Source: an uncultured Lachnospiraceae bacterium (GTDB taxonomy: Bacteria > Bacillota > Clostridia > Lachnospirales > Lachnospiraceae). Taken from it: a DNA stretch of 44,950 bases. The notes under the pieces are model-generated. The model was given only the letters and a program-made list of their open reading frames with translations, searched no databases and had not been told where the DNA came from. Location of the stretch: the NCBI GenBank assembly GCA_947626965.1, contig CANQUH010000011.1, positions 1 to 44,950 on the forward strand. Reading direction: 5' to 3'. Position numbers and translations under genes: made by a program. Shown here one piece after another: positions 6,344 through 14,883 of this stretch. The first letter of the stretch is position 1; the number at the start of each line of letters is the position of its first letter.

Positions 6344-6967
6344 ATGCCGAAAGGATCGCCGGAACTGACAGAGGCCCGCAGAGAGGAAATCATCAATGCC
6401 TGTGAAAAGCTCTATCAGACGATGAGTTTTAAGGAGATCACCATCAAGGAGATCGGGAATGCCACCAGCTTTACCCGGACTTCTATTTACAACTACTTTC
6501 AGACGAAAGAAGAAATCTTCCTGGCTCTGCTGAAACGGGAGTATGAGCTGTGGATCGCGTCATTGAAGCGGACAATGGAGCGGGTTGATACAATGACCAG
6601 AGATGAATTTGCCGATATGCTGGCGCATTCTCTGGAAGAACGCTCCCAGCTTCTGAAAATCATGTCCATGAACCACTACGACATGGAAACTGGCAGCCGT
6701 CCGGAACATCTGGCGGCGTTCAAGGTCGTGTACGGAGAAGCAATCCGCACCGTGATGTTCGGTCTTGATAAATATTTTCCGGATATGGCGGTTTCCGGGA
6801 AGCAGGATTTTATTTACACGTTCTTCCCGTTTATGTTCGGGATTTACCCCTACACTTTTGTTACCGAAAAGCAGCGGACGGCGATGGAAGCAGCTGGCGT
6901 CAATTATGTGTTTATGACAATTTATGAGATCACATTCAAGTGCGTGAAAAGGCTGCTGAACGGATAA
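6344..6967 (+). CDS. TetR-family transcriptional regulator
   Basis: This 207-residue protein has a standard TetR N-terminal DNA-binding domain. Residues 10-60 read RREEIINACEKLYQ, FKEITIKEIGNATSFTRTSIYNYFQTKEEIFLALL, with the recognition helix followed by YNYFxTKEE. The rest is a helical ligand-binding and dimer domain with a PFMFGIYPYTF segment found in clostridial relatives. An AAGGAGG site lies 7 nt before the ATG. It probably represses its own promoter through the two TGACA-N3-TGTCA sites. The upstream fusion gene and the downstream LysR and MBL genes are possible further targets, but no third copy of the operator was seen near them. Confidence 0.88.
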   Translation: MPKGSPELTEARREEIINACEKLYQTMSFKEITIKEIGNATSFTRTSIYNYFQTKEEIFLALLKREYELWIASLKRTMERVDTMTRDEFADMLAHSLEERSQLLKIMSMNHYDMETGSRPEHLAAFKVVYGEAIRTVMFGLDKYFPDMAVSGKQDFIYTFFPFMFGIYPYTFVTEKQRTAMEAAGVNYVFMTIYEITFKCVKRLLNG

Positions 6968-6987
6968 ACGCAGGGCAGTACCAGGCC

Positions 6988-7005
6988 CATCCTGAGAACA
7001 GGATG
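6988..7005 (+). other. Hairpin between the TetR and LysR genes
   Basis: CATCCTG at 6988-6994 and CAGGATG at 6999-7005 form a perfect 7-bp stem with an AGAA loop in the 84-nt gap between the two genes. AAAAAG, not a T run, follows, so it is more likely to affect mRNA stability or coupling than to terminate. Confidence 0.4.
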
Positions 7006-7051
7006 CGAACAAAAAGCGCTGCAGCCGGCGAAGACGAAAGGAAGATCATTC

Positions 7052-7942
7052 ATGGAAATCCGTGTACTGAAATATTTCCTCGCGGTCGTTCGAGAGGAAA
7101 GCATCACAAAAGCTGCCGAAGTGCTGAATATCACACAGCCCACCCTTTCAAGACAGCTTACGCAGCTGGAGGAGGAAGTCGGCGTAAAACTGTTCGACAG
7201 AGGAACACGAAAGATTGTTTTGACAGATGCGGGAATGCTGCTCCGGCGCCGGGCCGAGGAAATCATCTCCCTGACGGACAAAACGGTTCAGGAACTTCTG
7301 GAACAGGAAGAACAGGTGGAGGGTGTTATCAGCATCGGCGGCGGCGAACTTGGCGCGATGGAGCAGATTGCCGGGCTCTGCGGAACATTCCGGGAAAAAT
7401 ACCCGAGGGTGCGTTTTGATTTCTATACGGCGACCGCTGATGTGGTGAAAGAACAGATCGAACGAGGAAATATTGATATCGGGGTTTTGCTGGAACCGGT
7501 CAGTATGGAGAAATTTGAATATATCCGTTTTGCCGGAAAGGAACGGTGGGTCGTGCTGATGAGGAAGGACGATCCTCTGGCGCAAAATGAGACAATTTGT
7601 GCAGAACAGCTGGAATCTCTTCCTCTGGTGCTTCCAAGACGGCTCAATGTGCAGGGGGAGCTTGCGAACTGGTTTGGGGAGCGTTTTGAGCGTCTGAATA
7701 TAGCCTACACAGGAAATCTGACAACAAACGTTGCTTTGCTCGTCCAGAAGGGATGCGGTTACGCAATCGTTGTAGAAGGCTCCCTTCCCTTCGGAGAGAG
7801 GACGGAAGTTATTTCCCGTCCGCTTTCGCCGCCGCTCACAGCATCCGTTGTTTTTGCGTGGAAGCGGGAGCAGCCAATGAGTGCGGCAGCAAGAAAATTC
7901 ATTGAGCACTCAAAATGCCTTTTAGGCATGGAAAAGATATAA
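7052..7942 (+). CDS. LysR-family transcriptional regulator
   Basis: This 296-residue protein has the LysR N-terminal helix-turn-helix (MEIRVLKYFLAVVREESITKAAEVLNITQPTLSRQLTQLE, residues 1-40, then LFDRGTRKIVLTDAG) and a substrate-binding-like effector domain from about residue 90. It is preceded by GGAAG 9 nt upstream and lies 84 nt after TetR in the same direction. Its 3' end, with the following promoter and inverted repeat, is duplicated as a relic at 3377-3565. The repeat at 7980-8029 is a candidate binding site, which would make the MBL-fold gene its target. Confidence 0.9.
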   Translation: MEIRVLKYFLAVVREESITKAAEVLNITQPTLSRQLTQLEEEVGVKLFDRGTRKIVLTDAGMLLRRRAEEIISLTDKTVQELLEQEEQVEGVISIGGGELGAMEQIAGLCGTFREKYPRVRFDFYTATADVVKEQIERGNIDIGVLLEPVSMEKFEYIRFAGKERWVVLMRKDDPLAQNETICAEQLESLPLVLPRRLNVQGELANWFGERFERLNIAYTGNLTTNVALLVQKGCGYAIVVEGSLPFGERTEVISRPLSPPLTASVVFAWKREQPMSAAARKFIEHSKCLLGMEKI

Positions 7943-7953
7943 AAACAAAGCAT

Positions 7954-7982
7954 TTGATATGAAATGTCTGTTCGAGTATAAT
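7954..7982 (+). promoter_or_regulatory. Promoter of the MBL-fold hydrolase gene
   Basis: TTGATA at 7954-7959 and TATAAT at 7977-7982 with a 17-nt spacer, 12 nt after the LysR stop. It is the intact counterpart of the relic promoter at 3490-3518. Confidence 0.75.
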
Positions 7983-8029
7983 GTAAGTGTAGAAATACAG
8001 CGAAAGATGCGTGAATCTGCACTTACATT
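7980..8029. promoter_or_regulatory. Inverted repeat over the start of the MBL-fold transcript
   Basis: AATGTAAGTGTAGA at 7980-7993 and TCTGCACTTACATT at 8016-8029 are reverse complements except at one position, which would be a G-U pair in RNA. The left arm overlaps the -10 box. Conservation with the relic copy at 3516-3565, while the centre sequence also stays similar, argues for a regulatory site. Confidence 0.6.
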
Positions 8030-8071
8030 TGTAGTTTGACGCAGAATAAATATAAATCGGAGGAAAAAATC

Positions 8072-8929
8072 ATGAATGATATTGCCGGAAAGCTGAAGAA
8101 AAGTGCACGAGGACAGGTCATGCCCCGTCAGGTGGAACTCCTTAATAAAGAAGCATTTGCAGATATTGACCATACCGAAATCCGTTGGCTGGGCAGCGCC
8201 AGTATTCTTGTCAACAGCCGCGGCACGGTACTGATGATCGATCCGCTGCTGGAGGGTTTTGATATGCCTCTGCTGTTCGACATGCCGGTCAAACCGGAGG
8301 ATGTACCCAGGCTCGACGCCATTCTGGCGACTCATATTGACAACGATCACTTCAGCCGCCCTACCTGCCGTGATCTGAAAGCAGTCTGCAGGGAATACCA
8401 CGCGCCGCAGTATGTAGCCGAAGTCATGCGGGAAGAGGAACTGAACGGGATCGGTCATGATATCGGGGAGACCTTTTCCGTGGAGGAAGTCAAAGTTACG
8501 CTGACGCCCGCTGAGCACAACTGGCAGAACGATATGCCGAAGTACAGCTACCGGGAATGGAAAAAAGAGGATTACTGCGGGTTCTGGATGGATACTCCGG
8601 ATGGAAGTATCTGGACGCCCGGTGATTCCCGTCTGCTGCCGGAGCAGCTTGCCATGCCGCGGCAGCCTGATGTGCTGCTGCTGGATTTTGCCGACAATAG
8701 CTGGCACATTACCTTCGACGGCGCGGTAAAACTGGCCAATACCTACCCGGATGCACAGATTATCTGCATTCATTGGGGGACAGTGGATGCGCCGGACTGG
8801 AACACTTTTAACGGGGATCCGGCGCATCTGGCCGAGAGCGTGGTCAACCCTGACAGAGTATACGCCCTGTATCCGGGTGAAGCTTTTATACTGAGTAACG
8901 GAAAGAATGGATGTACCGAATGCAGGTAG
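8072..8929 (+). CDS. MBL-fold metallo-hydrolase (UlaG-like)
   Basis: This 285-residue protein has the UlaG-like metallo-beta-lactamase fold: IRWLGSASILVNSRGTVLMIDPLL near the front, ILATHIDNDHFSR where the metal ligands lie, TLTPAEHNW, then IWTPGDSRLLPEQ and CIHWGTVDAPDWN. The canonical HxHxDH metal motif reads HxDxDH (HIDNDH), so the second ligand His is Asp. The ATG at 8072 has GGAGG at 8059-8063; an earlier in-frame TTG at 8036 has none. The preceding inverted repeat and LysR gene suggest inducible expression. The substrate is unknown; the family includes L-ascorbate-6-phosphate lactonase. Confidence 0.8.
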   Translation: MNDIAGKLKKSARGQVMPRQVELLNKEAFADIDHTEIRWLGSASILVNSRGTVLMIDPLLEGFDMPLLFDMPVKPEDVPRLDAILATHIDNDHFSRPTCRDLKAVCREYHAPQYVAEVMREEELNGIGHDIGETFSVEEVKVTLTPAEHNWQNDMPKYSYREWKKEDYCGFWMDTPDGSIWTPGDSRLLPEQLAMPRQPDVLLLDFADNSWHITFDGAVKLANTYPDAQIICIHWGTVDAPDWNTFNGDPAHLAESVVNPDRVYALYPGEAFILSNGKNGCTECR

Positions 8930-8977
8930 TGAGGAAACTTGTGTTGCAGCGTCTGAAGGTCACGGATCATCGGTCAT

Positions 8978-10021
8978 TTACGGCAGGACAGCACGGCGTG
9001 ACCGGGAACCATGCGTGGATTCCCGGATCATTTGAATTAATCTGCGCGCGGCAATGCCTACAGGACGATTTTTGTCCCGGATGAGACTGATGCTGCGGAC
9101 GGGATTTCCATGGACGAGGCGGATTTTAAACACCTCGTCTTCTTTTTGTGCGCAGGTCCAGGCATGGGAATCAGCTGCTGACGCAGCTCCTGGGCCGCGC
9201 GGCGGGCAGGAGGAAAAGCCGCCTCCTACTTGATTAAAGGAAAAGCGGGAGGAATCGTGCCTGCGCTGCGAATCTTCAAACATAAAATCCGGCAGGAACC
9301 CGATGCCAAGTCCATATTTTACCATCGGGAGGATCTGTCCCATCGTGGCAACTTCAATCTGCGGATGATAGGAGAGATGATGTCTGGCAAAATAATCTTT
9401 GTAAAATTCATATGTGGATGAATGTTGTTCTACGCTGACCAGAGGATATCCGGATATTTCCTCAAGAGTCAGCTCTTTTTGTTTCAGATTTGAAAATTCG
9501 CTTCCGGCGATCAGGACTTCTTCGTAGTGCATCAGAGTTTCTTCGTGCAGAGGGCTCTGCACGCCGTTTGGGGAGACTGTGACGGCGAAATCCACCAGCC
9601 CGCTGCGCACGGCAGAGACGGCCTGGCCAACGGTGTGGTTCGCGATGTGAAGCTGGATATACGGGTAAGCCCGATGATACTCGCCGAGGACCGGCAGGAG
9701 CAGTCCGTGGAGCGCCGTCTCGCTCGCGCCGATAAAGACGCTTCCGCTTTCAAGCTTCTGGTCTCTGGAAAGTTCGTTCTCCGCCGCCTGCAGATGATCG
9801 CAGGCAATCCTGACATGGGAGAACAGTTTTTCTCCTTCGGGTGTCAGAACGACGCCCTGGCGCGACCGCAGAAACAGACGGCAGCCCAGTTCATGCTCCA
9901 GGCGGCGGATGGAGCGGGTGACGTTCGGCTGGCTGCTCTGCAGGATTTCGGCGGCGCGGGTGAAGCTCCCATACTGGGCGGCTGTATAAAAAATCCGGTA
10001 GTAATCGTAAGGAATAGACAT
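8978..10021 (-). CDS. LysR-family regulator with in-frame insertion
   Basis: The 347-residue product has a LysR helix-turn-helix (residues 1-60: YYRIFYTAAQYGSFTRAAEI, LQSSQPNVTRSIRRLEHELG) and an effector domain. The last helices are interrupted: after GIGFLPDFMFED (about 250) come some 40 residues rich in Gly, Ser, Pro and Ala (GGGFSSCPPRGPGAASAAD), and then the domain resumes with EVFKIRL and NRPVGIAARRLIQMI. The inserted DNA resembles sequence at 44735-44830. The protein may be impaired. It is convergent with the MBL-fold gene and divergent from the MATE gene, its likely target. Confidence 0.8.
   Translation of the reverse strand: MSIPYDYYRIFYTAAQYGSFTRAAEILQSSQPNVTRSIRRLEHELGCRLFLRSRQGVVLTPEGEKLFSHVRIACDHLQAAENELSRDQKLESGSVFIGASETALHGLLLPVLGEYHRAYPYIQLHIANHTVGQAVSAVRSGLVDFAVTVSPNGVQSPLHEETLMHYEEVLIAGSEFSNLKQKELTLEEISGYPLVSVEQHSSTYEFYKDYFARHHLSYHPQIEVATMGQILPMVKYGLGIGFLPDFMFEDSQRRHDSSRFSFNQVGGGFSSCPPRGPGAASAADSHAWTCAQKEDEVFKIRLVHGNPVRSISLIRDKNRPVGIAARRLIQMIRESTHGSRSRRAVLP
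9140..9262. repeat. Dispersed repeat inserted in the LysR gene
   Basis: This GC-rich block includes GCGCGGCGGGCAGG and a run close to GGAAAAGCCGC. A similar block at 44735-44830 shares TGCGCAG, CATGG, GCGCGGCGGGCAGG, GGAAAA and CCGC in the same order and spacing apart from a few indels. It adds a multiple of three bases to the LysR frame. The ends of the element could not be fixed by eye. Confidence 0.55.
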
Positions 10022-10196
10022 TGCGGACTCCTTTCTGTTTGATTTTGCGGGCGGCCATTACACGATTCAATTTAAATCTGCCTTTTTGGTGCTGTCTGTG
10101 GTATGACGTCATGTTTTCCATGGTGAACATGGAACGCATGACCTTTCGACCCTGATATCATATCATAATCACATGGATAATATATCAAATATACAT

Positions 10197-10225
10197 TTTA
10201 CACATGAAACTGTTTTGATTATAAT
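10197..10225 (+). promoter_or_regulatory. Promoter of the MATE gene
   Basis: TTTACA at 10197-10202 and TATAAT at 10220-10225 with a 17-nt spacer, in the 298-nt gap between the divergent LysR and MATE genes. The rest of that gap is AT-rich near 10155-10200 and holds no reading frame I would call. A LysR binding site is expected there but was not pinned down. Confidence 0.65.
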
Positions 10226-10319
10226 GGACGGGCGCGCAAATGAAAACAATTATTTTTACAGCCGGGTCTTAAAACAGAATCGGCAGAGATGAACAATAAG
10301 GGAAAAGGAGAGTTTCAGT

Positions 10320-11675
10320 ATGAACAGAGATCTCACGGCCGGAGAGCCGCGAAAGGTACTTTGGAGTTTTTGTCTCCCGCTGTTCGGGAGCGTTTTGTTT
10401 CAGCAGCTGTACAACATAGCGGACAGTCTTGTCGCCGGAAAATTTGTGGGGGAAAACGCGCTGGCAGCGGTCGGAAATTCCTACGAGGTGACGCTGATCT
10501 TTATCGCGTTTGCGTTCGGCTGCAATATCGGCTGCTCGGTGATCACTTCCCGATATTTTGGGGCGAAGGATTTTGGAAGGATGAAGACGGCGGTGACGAC
10601 CACGCTGATCGCTTCCTGTGTTCTGTGTGGATTTTTGATGCTGTGCGGACTGGCAGGGAGCGGAAAGCTGCTGCAGATGATCCATACGCCGGAGGAAATC
10701 TTAAGTGATTCCAGACTGTATCTGACGATCTACATCTGGGGACTTCCGTTCCTGTTTTTCTATAATATAGCGACGGGAATCTTTTCTGCGTTCGGGGATT
10801 CGAAGACGCCGTTCCTGTTTCTTGCCGTGTCTTCGACGGCGAACATTCTTGTGGATATCTGGTTTGTGACGATGTTTCACATGGGAGTCGCGGGAGTCGC
10901 CTGGGCGACCTTCCTCTGCCAGGGAGTCAGCTGCGTTCTGGCGGTCGCGGCAGTTCTGCGCCGGCTGAAGACAATGGAGACAAACAAAAAGGCCGCGCTG
11001 TTTTCCTGGGAGATGCTCCGGCAGATCGCGGCGATCGCCATACCCAGCACGCTGCAGCAGAGCTTCGTGTCCGTGGGAAATATCATTCTCCAGAGCGTGA
11101 TCAACGGATTCGGAGCAAGTGTGATCGCCGGCTACGCCGCGGGAGTCAAGCTCAACAACATGGTCATCACCTCGTTTACTACAATTGGGAACGGAATCTC
11201 CAACTATACTTCTCAGAATATCGGTGCGGGGAAGATGGAGCGGGTGAAGCAGGGCTTTGGCGCGGGAATCCGGATGATCTGGACACTGAGCCTTCCGCTG
11301 GCAGTGCTGTTCTTTTTCGGCGGCAGGTTCCTTTTGTATCTGTTTATGGAGGATCACGCCGGGGCGGCGGTCGAAACGGGAGTCATCTATCTGAGAATTC
11401 TTTCCCCGTTTTATTTTGTCGTTTCCGCTAAGCTGATCGCGGACGGAATCCTGCGCGGCGCGGGGAAGATGGGGCAGTTCATGACCTCGACATTTACGGA
11501 TCTGGTGCTGAGGGTGGCACTGGCGTTTGTATTGTCTCGGACAGCGCTGGGCTCGGTCGGAATCTGGTGCGCGTGGCCGGTCGGATGGGGTGTGGCGACG
11601 GTGATTTCTATAGCGTTTTACCGGGTCAGCAGCAGAGACTGGGAAGTGAAGCGGGGTACAGAAAGCGCAAAGTGA
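10320..11675 (+). CDS. MATE-family multidrug/toxin efflux transporter
   Basis: This is a 451-residue membrane protein with about 12 helices and the MATE signature segments. The front half has RKVLWSFCLPLFGSVLFQQLYNIADSLVAGKFVGENALAAVG, and a similar second-half start is IAIPSTLQQSFVSVGNIILQSVINGFG. It would couple Na+ or H+ entry to export of cationic drugs or metabolites. An AAGGAG site at 10305-10310 precedes the ATG. It is divergent from the LysR gene, a common regulator-transporter pair. A promoter for the next gene begins 4 nt after its stop, so the fusion gene behind it has its own start signal. Confidence 0.9.
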   Translation: MNRDLTAGEPRKVLWSFCLPLFGSVLFQQLYNIADSLVAGKFVGENALAAVGNSYEVTLIFIAFAFGCNIGCSVITSRYFGAKDFGRMKTAVTTTLIASCVLCGFLMLCGLAGSGKLLQMIHTPEEILSDSRLYLTIYIWGLPFLFFYNIATGIFSAFGDSKTPFLFLAVSSTANILVDIWFVTMFHMGVAGVAWATFLCQGVSCVLAVAAVLRRLKTMETNKKAALFSWEMLRQIAAIAIPSTLQQSFVSVGNIILQSVINGFGASVIAGYAAGVKLNNMVITSFTTIGNGISNYTSQNIGAGKMERVKQGFGAGIRMIWTLSLPLAVLFFFGGRFLLYLFMEDHAGAAVETGVIYLRILSPFYFVVSAKLIADGILRGAGKMGQFMTSTFTDLVLRVALAFVLSRTALGSVGIWCAWPVGWGVATVISIAFYRVSSRDWEVKRGTESAK

Positions 11676-11679
11676 ATTA

Positions 11680-11707
11680 TTTACAAATATTAAAAAAACG
11701 CTATAAT
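11680..11707 (+). promoter_or_regulatory. Promoter of the antitoxin-xylosidase fusion
   Basis: TTTACA at 11680-11685 and TATAAT at 11702-11707 with a 16-nt spacer. It is probably the former promoter of a RelB/DinJ antitoxin gene, now in front of a glycoside hydrolase. Confidence 0.6.
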
Positions 11708-11732
11708 GTAATTGAATGAGGAGGTGTCGTTT

Positions 11733-13904
11733 ATGGCGCAGATAAGCGTAAATTTCCGTATGGATGCAGAACTGAAGGAAACTGTGGAAGAAATCTGCCA
11801 GAAAATGGGAATGAATCTTACAACGGCAATTACAATTTTCTGTACGAAAGTGGCGCAGGAAAGAAGAATTCCTTTTGAGATTACTGCAGATCCGGGTCCT
11901 TTGAAAATTTATGTGGATTGCAATGCGGAACATGACGGCAATGGCACGAAAGAAAATCCGTTTCGCCGGATCCGGGAAGCGGCGAAGATTGCCCGGGCTG
12001 GGGATGAGGTGCTGGTGGCGCCGGGCGTGTACCGGGAGTATGTGGATCCGGCAAATGCCGGGAGAGAAGATGCGCGCATCGTGTACAGAAGCACGGAACC
12101 TCTGGGAGCGGTGATCACCGGGGCGGAAAAACTGACCGGATGGGAACTTTACAGGGGGACGGTCTGGACAGCCAGTGTGGACAATTCGATTTTTGGAAAA
12201 TACAATCCGTATACGACCTACGTGTATGGGGACTGGTATTTCGCCGGCCGCACGAAGCACACCGGGGCGGTTTATCTGAACGATAAAATGCTCTACGAGG
12301 CAGGCAGTCTTGAGGAATGTCTTGCGGGGGAGATAAATGAGTGCTCCTGGGAGCGGGAGGCGTCCCGATTGAAATGGTATGCCAAGCAGCAGGACGGGCG
12401 GACTGTGTTTTTCGCGAATTTTCAGGGGGCGGATCCCAACTGGGAGAACGTGGAGATCAATGTGCGTCGGGAATGCTTCATGCCCTCCAGGACAGGCGTC
12501 GGCTATATCACGGTCAGCGGATTTGTCGTCACAAAGGCGGCCACTACATGGGCCCCGCCCGCGGCTTTTCAGGACTGCATGATCGGCCCGCACTGGTCGA
12601 AGGGCTGGATCATTGAGGACTGTGAGATTTCCAACAGCAAGTGCGCCGGCATCGGGCTGGGGAAATATCTGGATCCGGATAACGAGCATTATTTCACGTA
12701 CAAACATGTCAAAAGTCCGACGCAGATGGAGCGGGACGCGGTCTGCCGCGGCCAGTATCATGGCTGGGTGAAGGAGAAGGTGGGCAGCCATATCATCCGC
12801 CGCAACAACATCCACCACTGTGAGCAGGGCGGCATCATCGGCAGGATGGGCGGCGTCTTCTCGGTGATTGAGGACAACCACATCCATCACATCAATAATA
12901 TGATGGAGCTGGGCGGCGCGGAGATCGCGGGAATCAAGATGCATGCGGCCATCGATGTGATCATGCGCAGAAATCATATCCACCACTGTACCATGGGCAT
13001 CTGGACGGACTGGGAAGCGCAGGGGACGCGCATCACACAAAATCTGCTGCACGATAATCAGCGGCCCGCTTTTGCGAAACAGCTGAACGGCGGCATGATG
13101 AGTCAGGATATTTTTGTGGAAGTAGGGCATGGCCCCACGCTGATCGATCACAACATCCTGCTGTCAGACGTGTCGCTGCGCATGGCAACGCAGGGCGTGG
13201 CGATGGTACATAACCTGATCTGCGGAGCGTTTACCTGCGTGGGCGAGGGGACAGGCCCCCGGTATACGCCTTACCACATTCCCCACAGGACGGAGGTCAT
13301 GGGATTCATGACGATTCTTCACGGGGACGACCGTTTTTACAATAATATTTTTGTGCAAAAGTGGCCGAAAGACGCGATCGAGGTCAAAAGTGATAGCCGG
13401 GATGAAACCTTTACAGAAAACCGGGAAGTCGGCACTCATGTGATGAATGATTATCTCACTTATGAGGAATGGATCTCTCATTTTGACATGGAAAACGATA
13501 CGCCGGATATGGCGGGGCTGGAACCCTGGCACGCACATTCCCTTCCGGTCTGGGCGGACGGAAACGTTTATCTGGCCGGGGCGCAGGGCTGGGACAAGGA
13601 AAAGCACAGCCTGACGGATTCCGAAAGTCCGGTGCAGGTTGAGCTGAAAGAAGAGAACGGGCATCTTGTTTTGAAGACCAATCTCTATGAACGAATCCAA
13701 AATTTTGAATCCAGACTCATCTCTTCAGATACGCTTGGGAAAGCCTTTGAGCCGGAGGAGCGCTATGAAAATCCAGATGGGACAGACATCCTTTTTGATA
13801 CGGATTATCTGGGGAAGCATCGCGGAACCCGGATTCTGCCGGGGCCTTTTGCGGAGGCAGTGAAAGAACAGGTTTCCCTGACCGGCAGTCTGCCGGAAGA
13901 CTAA
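11733..13904 (+). CDS. RelB/DinJ antitoxin N-domain fused to GH120 beta-xylosidase
   Basis: The 723-residue product has two parts. Residues 1-54 are the front of a RelB/DinJ-type antitoxin (ISVNFRMDAELKETVEEICQ, KMGMNLTTAITIFCTKVAQE, RRIPFEITADP). From residue 57 on it is a right-handed beta-helix enzyme of family GH120: IYVDCNAEHDGNGTKENPF, NFQGADPNWENVEINVRREC, THE WAPP and GPHWSKGWIIED segments, HIPHRTEV and DDRFYNNIF. The catalytic pair known from family member XylC corresponds to Asp426 (WTDWEAQG) and Glu463 (DIFVEVGHG). A 14-residue insertion lies between them compared with XylC as I recall it. AGGAGGTG at 11718-11725 precedes the ATG at 11733. No signal peptide is present, so it acts in the cytoplasm on imported xylo-oligosaccharides. 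Confidence 0.85.
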   Translation: MAQISVNFRMDAELKETVEEICQKMGMNLTTAITIFCTKVAQERRIPFEITADPGPLKIYVDCNAEHDGNGTKENPFRRIREAAKIARAGDEVLVAPGVYREYVDPANAGREDARIVYRSTEPLGAVITGAEKLTGWELYRGTVWTASVDNSIFGKYNPYTTYVYGDWYFAGRTKHTGAVYLNDKMLYEAGSLEECLAGEINECSWEREASRLKWYAKQQDGRTVFFANFQGADPNWENVEINVRRECFMPSRTGVGYITVSGFVVTKAATTWAPPAAFQDCMIGPHWSKGWIIEDCEISNSKCAGIGLGKYLDPDNEHYFTYKHVKSPTQMERDAVCRGQYHGWVKEKVGSHIIRRNNIHHCEQGGIIGRMGGVFSVIEDNHIHHINNMMELGGAEIAGIKMHAAIDVIMRRNHIHHCTMGIWTDWEAQGTRITQNLLHDNQRPAFAKQLNGGMMSQDIFVEVGHGPTLIDHNILLSDVSLRMATQGVAMVHNLICGAFTCVGEGTGPRYTPYHIPHRTEVMGFMTILHGDDRFYNNIFVQKWPKDAIEVKSDSRDETFTENREVGTHVMNDYLTYEEWISHFDMENDTPDMAGLEPWHAHSLPVWADGNVYLAGAQGWDKEKHSLTDSESPVQVELKEENGHLVLKTNLYERIQNFESRLISSDTLGKAFEPEERYENPDGTDILFDTDYLGKHRGTRILPGPFAEAVKEQVSLTGSLPED

Positions 13905-14488
13905 TTGTAAGACGCCGACGGATGGGATCTGCGGTTTACAACAATCTTTTTGCTTTTCAGAAAATAAAATTTCATTTCTGCGTCAGAGTGTACCGCCATC
14001 TGAAGGCTGATCTCCCACATGCGGCTGTTCAGACGGTGGTACATAATCTGCATTTTCCACGGAATTCCAAGTAAATATTCCCGTTCCCTGGCGGTCAGGC
14101 AGGCCGTCATCCGCGCGAGGCGGGCCTCCCTGTCCCTGTGGATTGTGCCGAACGGACAGGAGACATAGGAATTTTCCTCACCGTCCGCGCCGAGATATTC
14201 CGACAAGAGAGCGGCGAGCTGCGCCGGCTTTGCGTCCTTGAGAACAACCATTTCCATGCTTTCCTCCGGGACGGGAAGAGATTCCAGCAGAGTTCCGCTC
14301 TCCGTCATACAGCGATAAACCGTCTGTTCCACCCGCTCCCGGGGCGTGGGGAAATCCAGCCGCTGCATGATCTGATCCGTCGTATAGCCGCTGCTGACCA
14401 GATGGCGGATTGCCCTGCCGCTTGCTACATCGTGTACAAAATCAGAGAGAGCTTCCTCAAAATATTTCTGCTTTTCTTTTTTCTCCAT
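13901..14488 (-). CDS. Unknown 195-residue protein
   Basis: I do not recognise this protein. It is soluble and mostly helical, with an acidic, aromatic start (EKKEKQKYFEEALSDFVHDV) followed by AIRHLVSSGYTTDQIMQRLDFPTPRERVEQTVYR, which looks like a helix-turn-helix but is not a named family to me. The C-terminal half contains SYVSCPFGTIHRD and YLLGIPWKMQIMYHRLNSRMWEISLQM. AAAGG lies 8 nt before the ATG. Its stop overlaps the stop of the xylosidase fusion by 3 nt in convergent orientation. The + strand shadow frames here look less protein-like. Confidence 0.65.
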   Translation of the reverse strand: MEKKEKQKYFEEALSDFVHDVASGRAIRHLVSSGYTTDQIMQRLDFPTPRERVEQTVYRCMTESGTLLESLPVPEESMEMVVLKDAKPAQLAALLSEYLGADGEENSYVSCPFGTIHRDREARLARMTACLTAREREYLLGIPWKMQIMYHRLNSRMWEISLQMAVHSDAEMKFYFLKSKKIVVNRRSHPSASYN

Positions 14489-14655
14489 GACAAAAACCTT
14501 TCATGCTGCAGAACTTCGTTGTTAATTTTATTATACAGGGCAGCGGAGGGGTTTTCAATTGAAATTTTCAGCTCGAAGGGAAAAATAATGGGATTGTGTT
14601 ACATTATCTGCATGTAGTAAGTAATAATACGATATATAAAGTTTAAAATATTATA

Positions 14656-14684
14656 TTGACAAAATAAAATCTATATCTTACTAT
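14656..14684 (+). promoter_or_regulatory. Candidate promoter of the adhesin gene
   Basis: TTGACA at 14656-14661 and TACTAT at 14679-14684 are 17 nt apart. A second possible start is the TATAAT at 14808-14813, whose -35 match (near 14783) is weak. Either would give a leader of 170-300 nt before the coding start at 14990. Confidence 0.5.
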
Positions 14685-14883
14685 AAAGAAACAAGATTTT
14701 ATATGTTTCTTTAATGTCTGCCTGAGGACAATTAAATAGATGGTCATGTTTTTGGAGAAATGAGAAAAAAGTTTAAAAAAAGTGACCAATATGTGACAGG
14801 GAACATGTATAATAGAAAAAAACGATAGAAACAACTGCCTGCTGAAATATAAGATCGGTGTGCGGAGAAGGAGGAGAAAAATT

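Noticed and set aside
10701-13151. Minus-strand open frame of 816 codons across the MATE and xylosidase genes
   Set aside because: It crosses two well-supported genes on the other strand and has unnatural composition.
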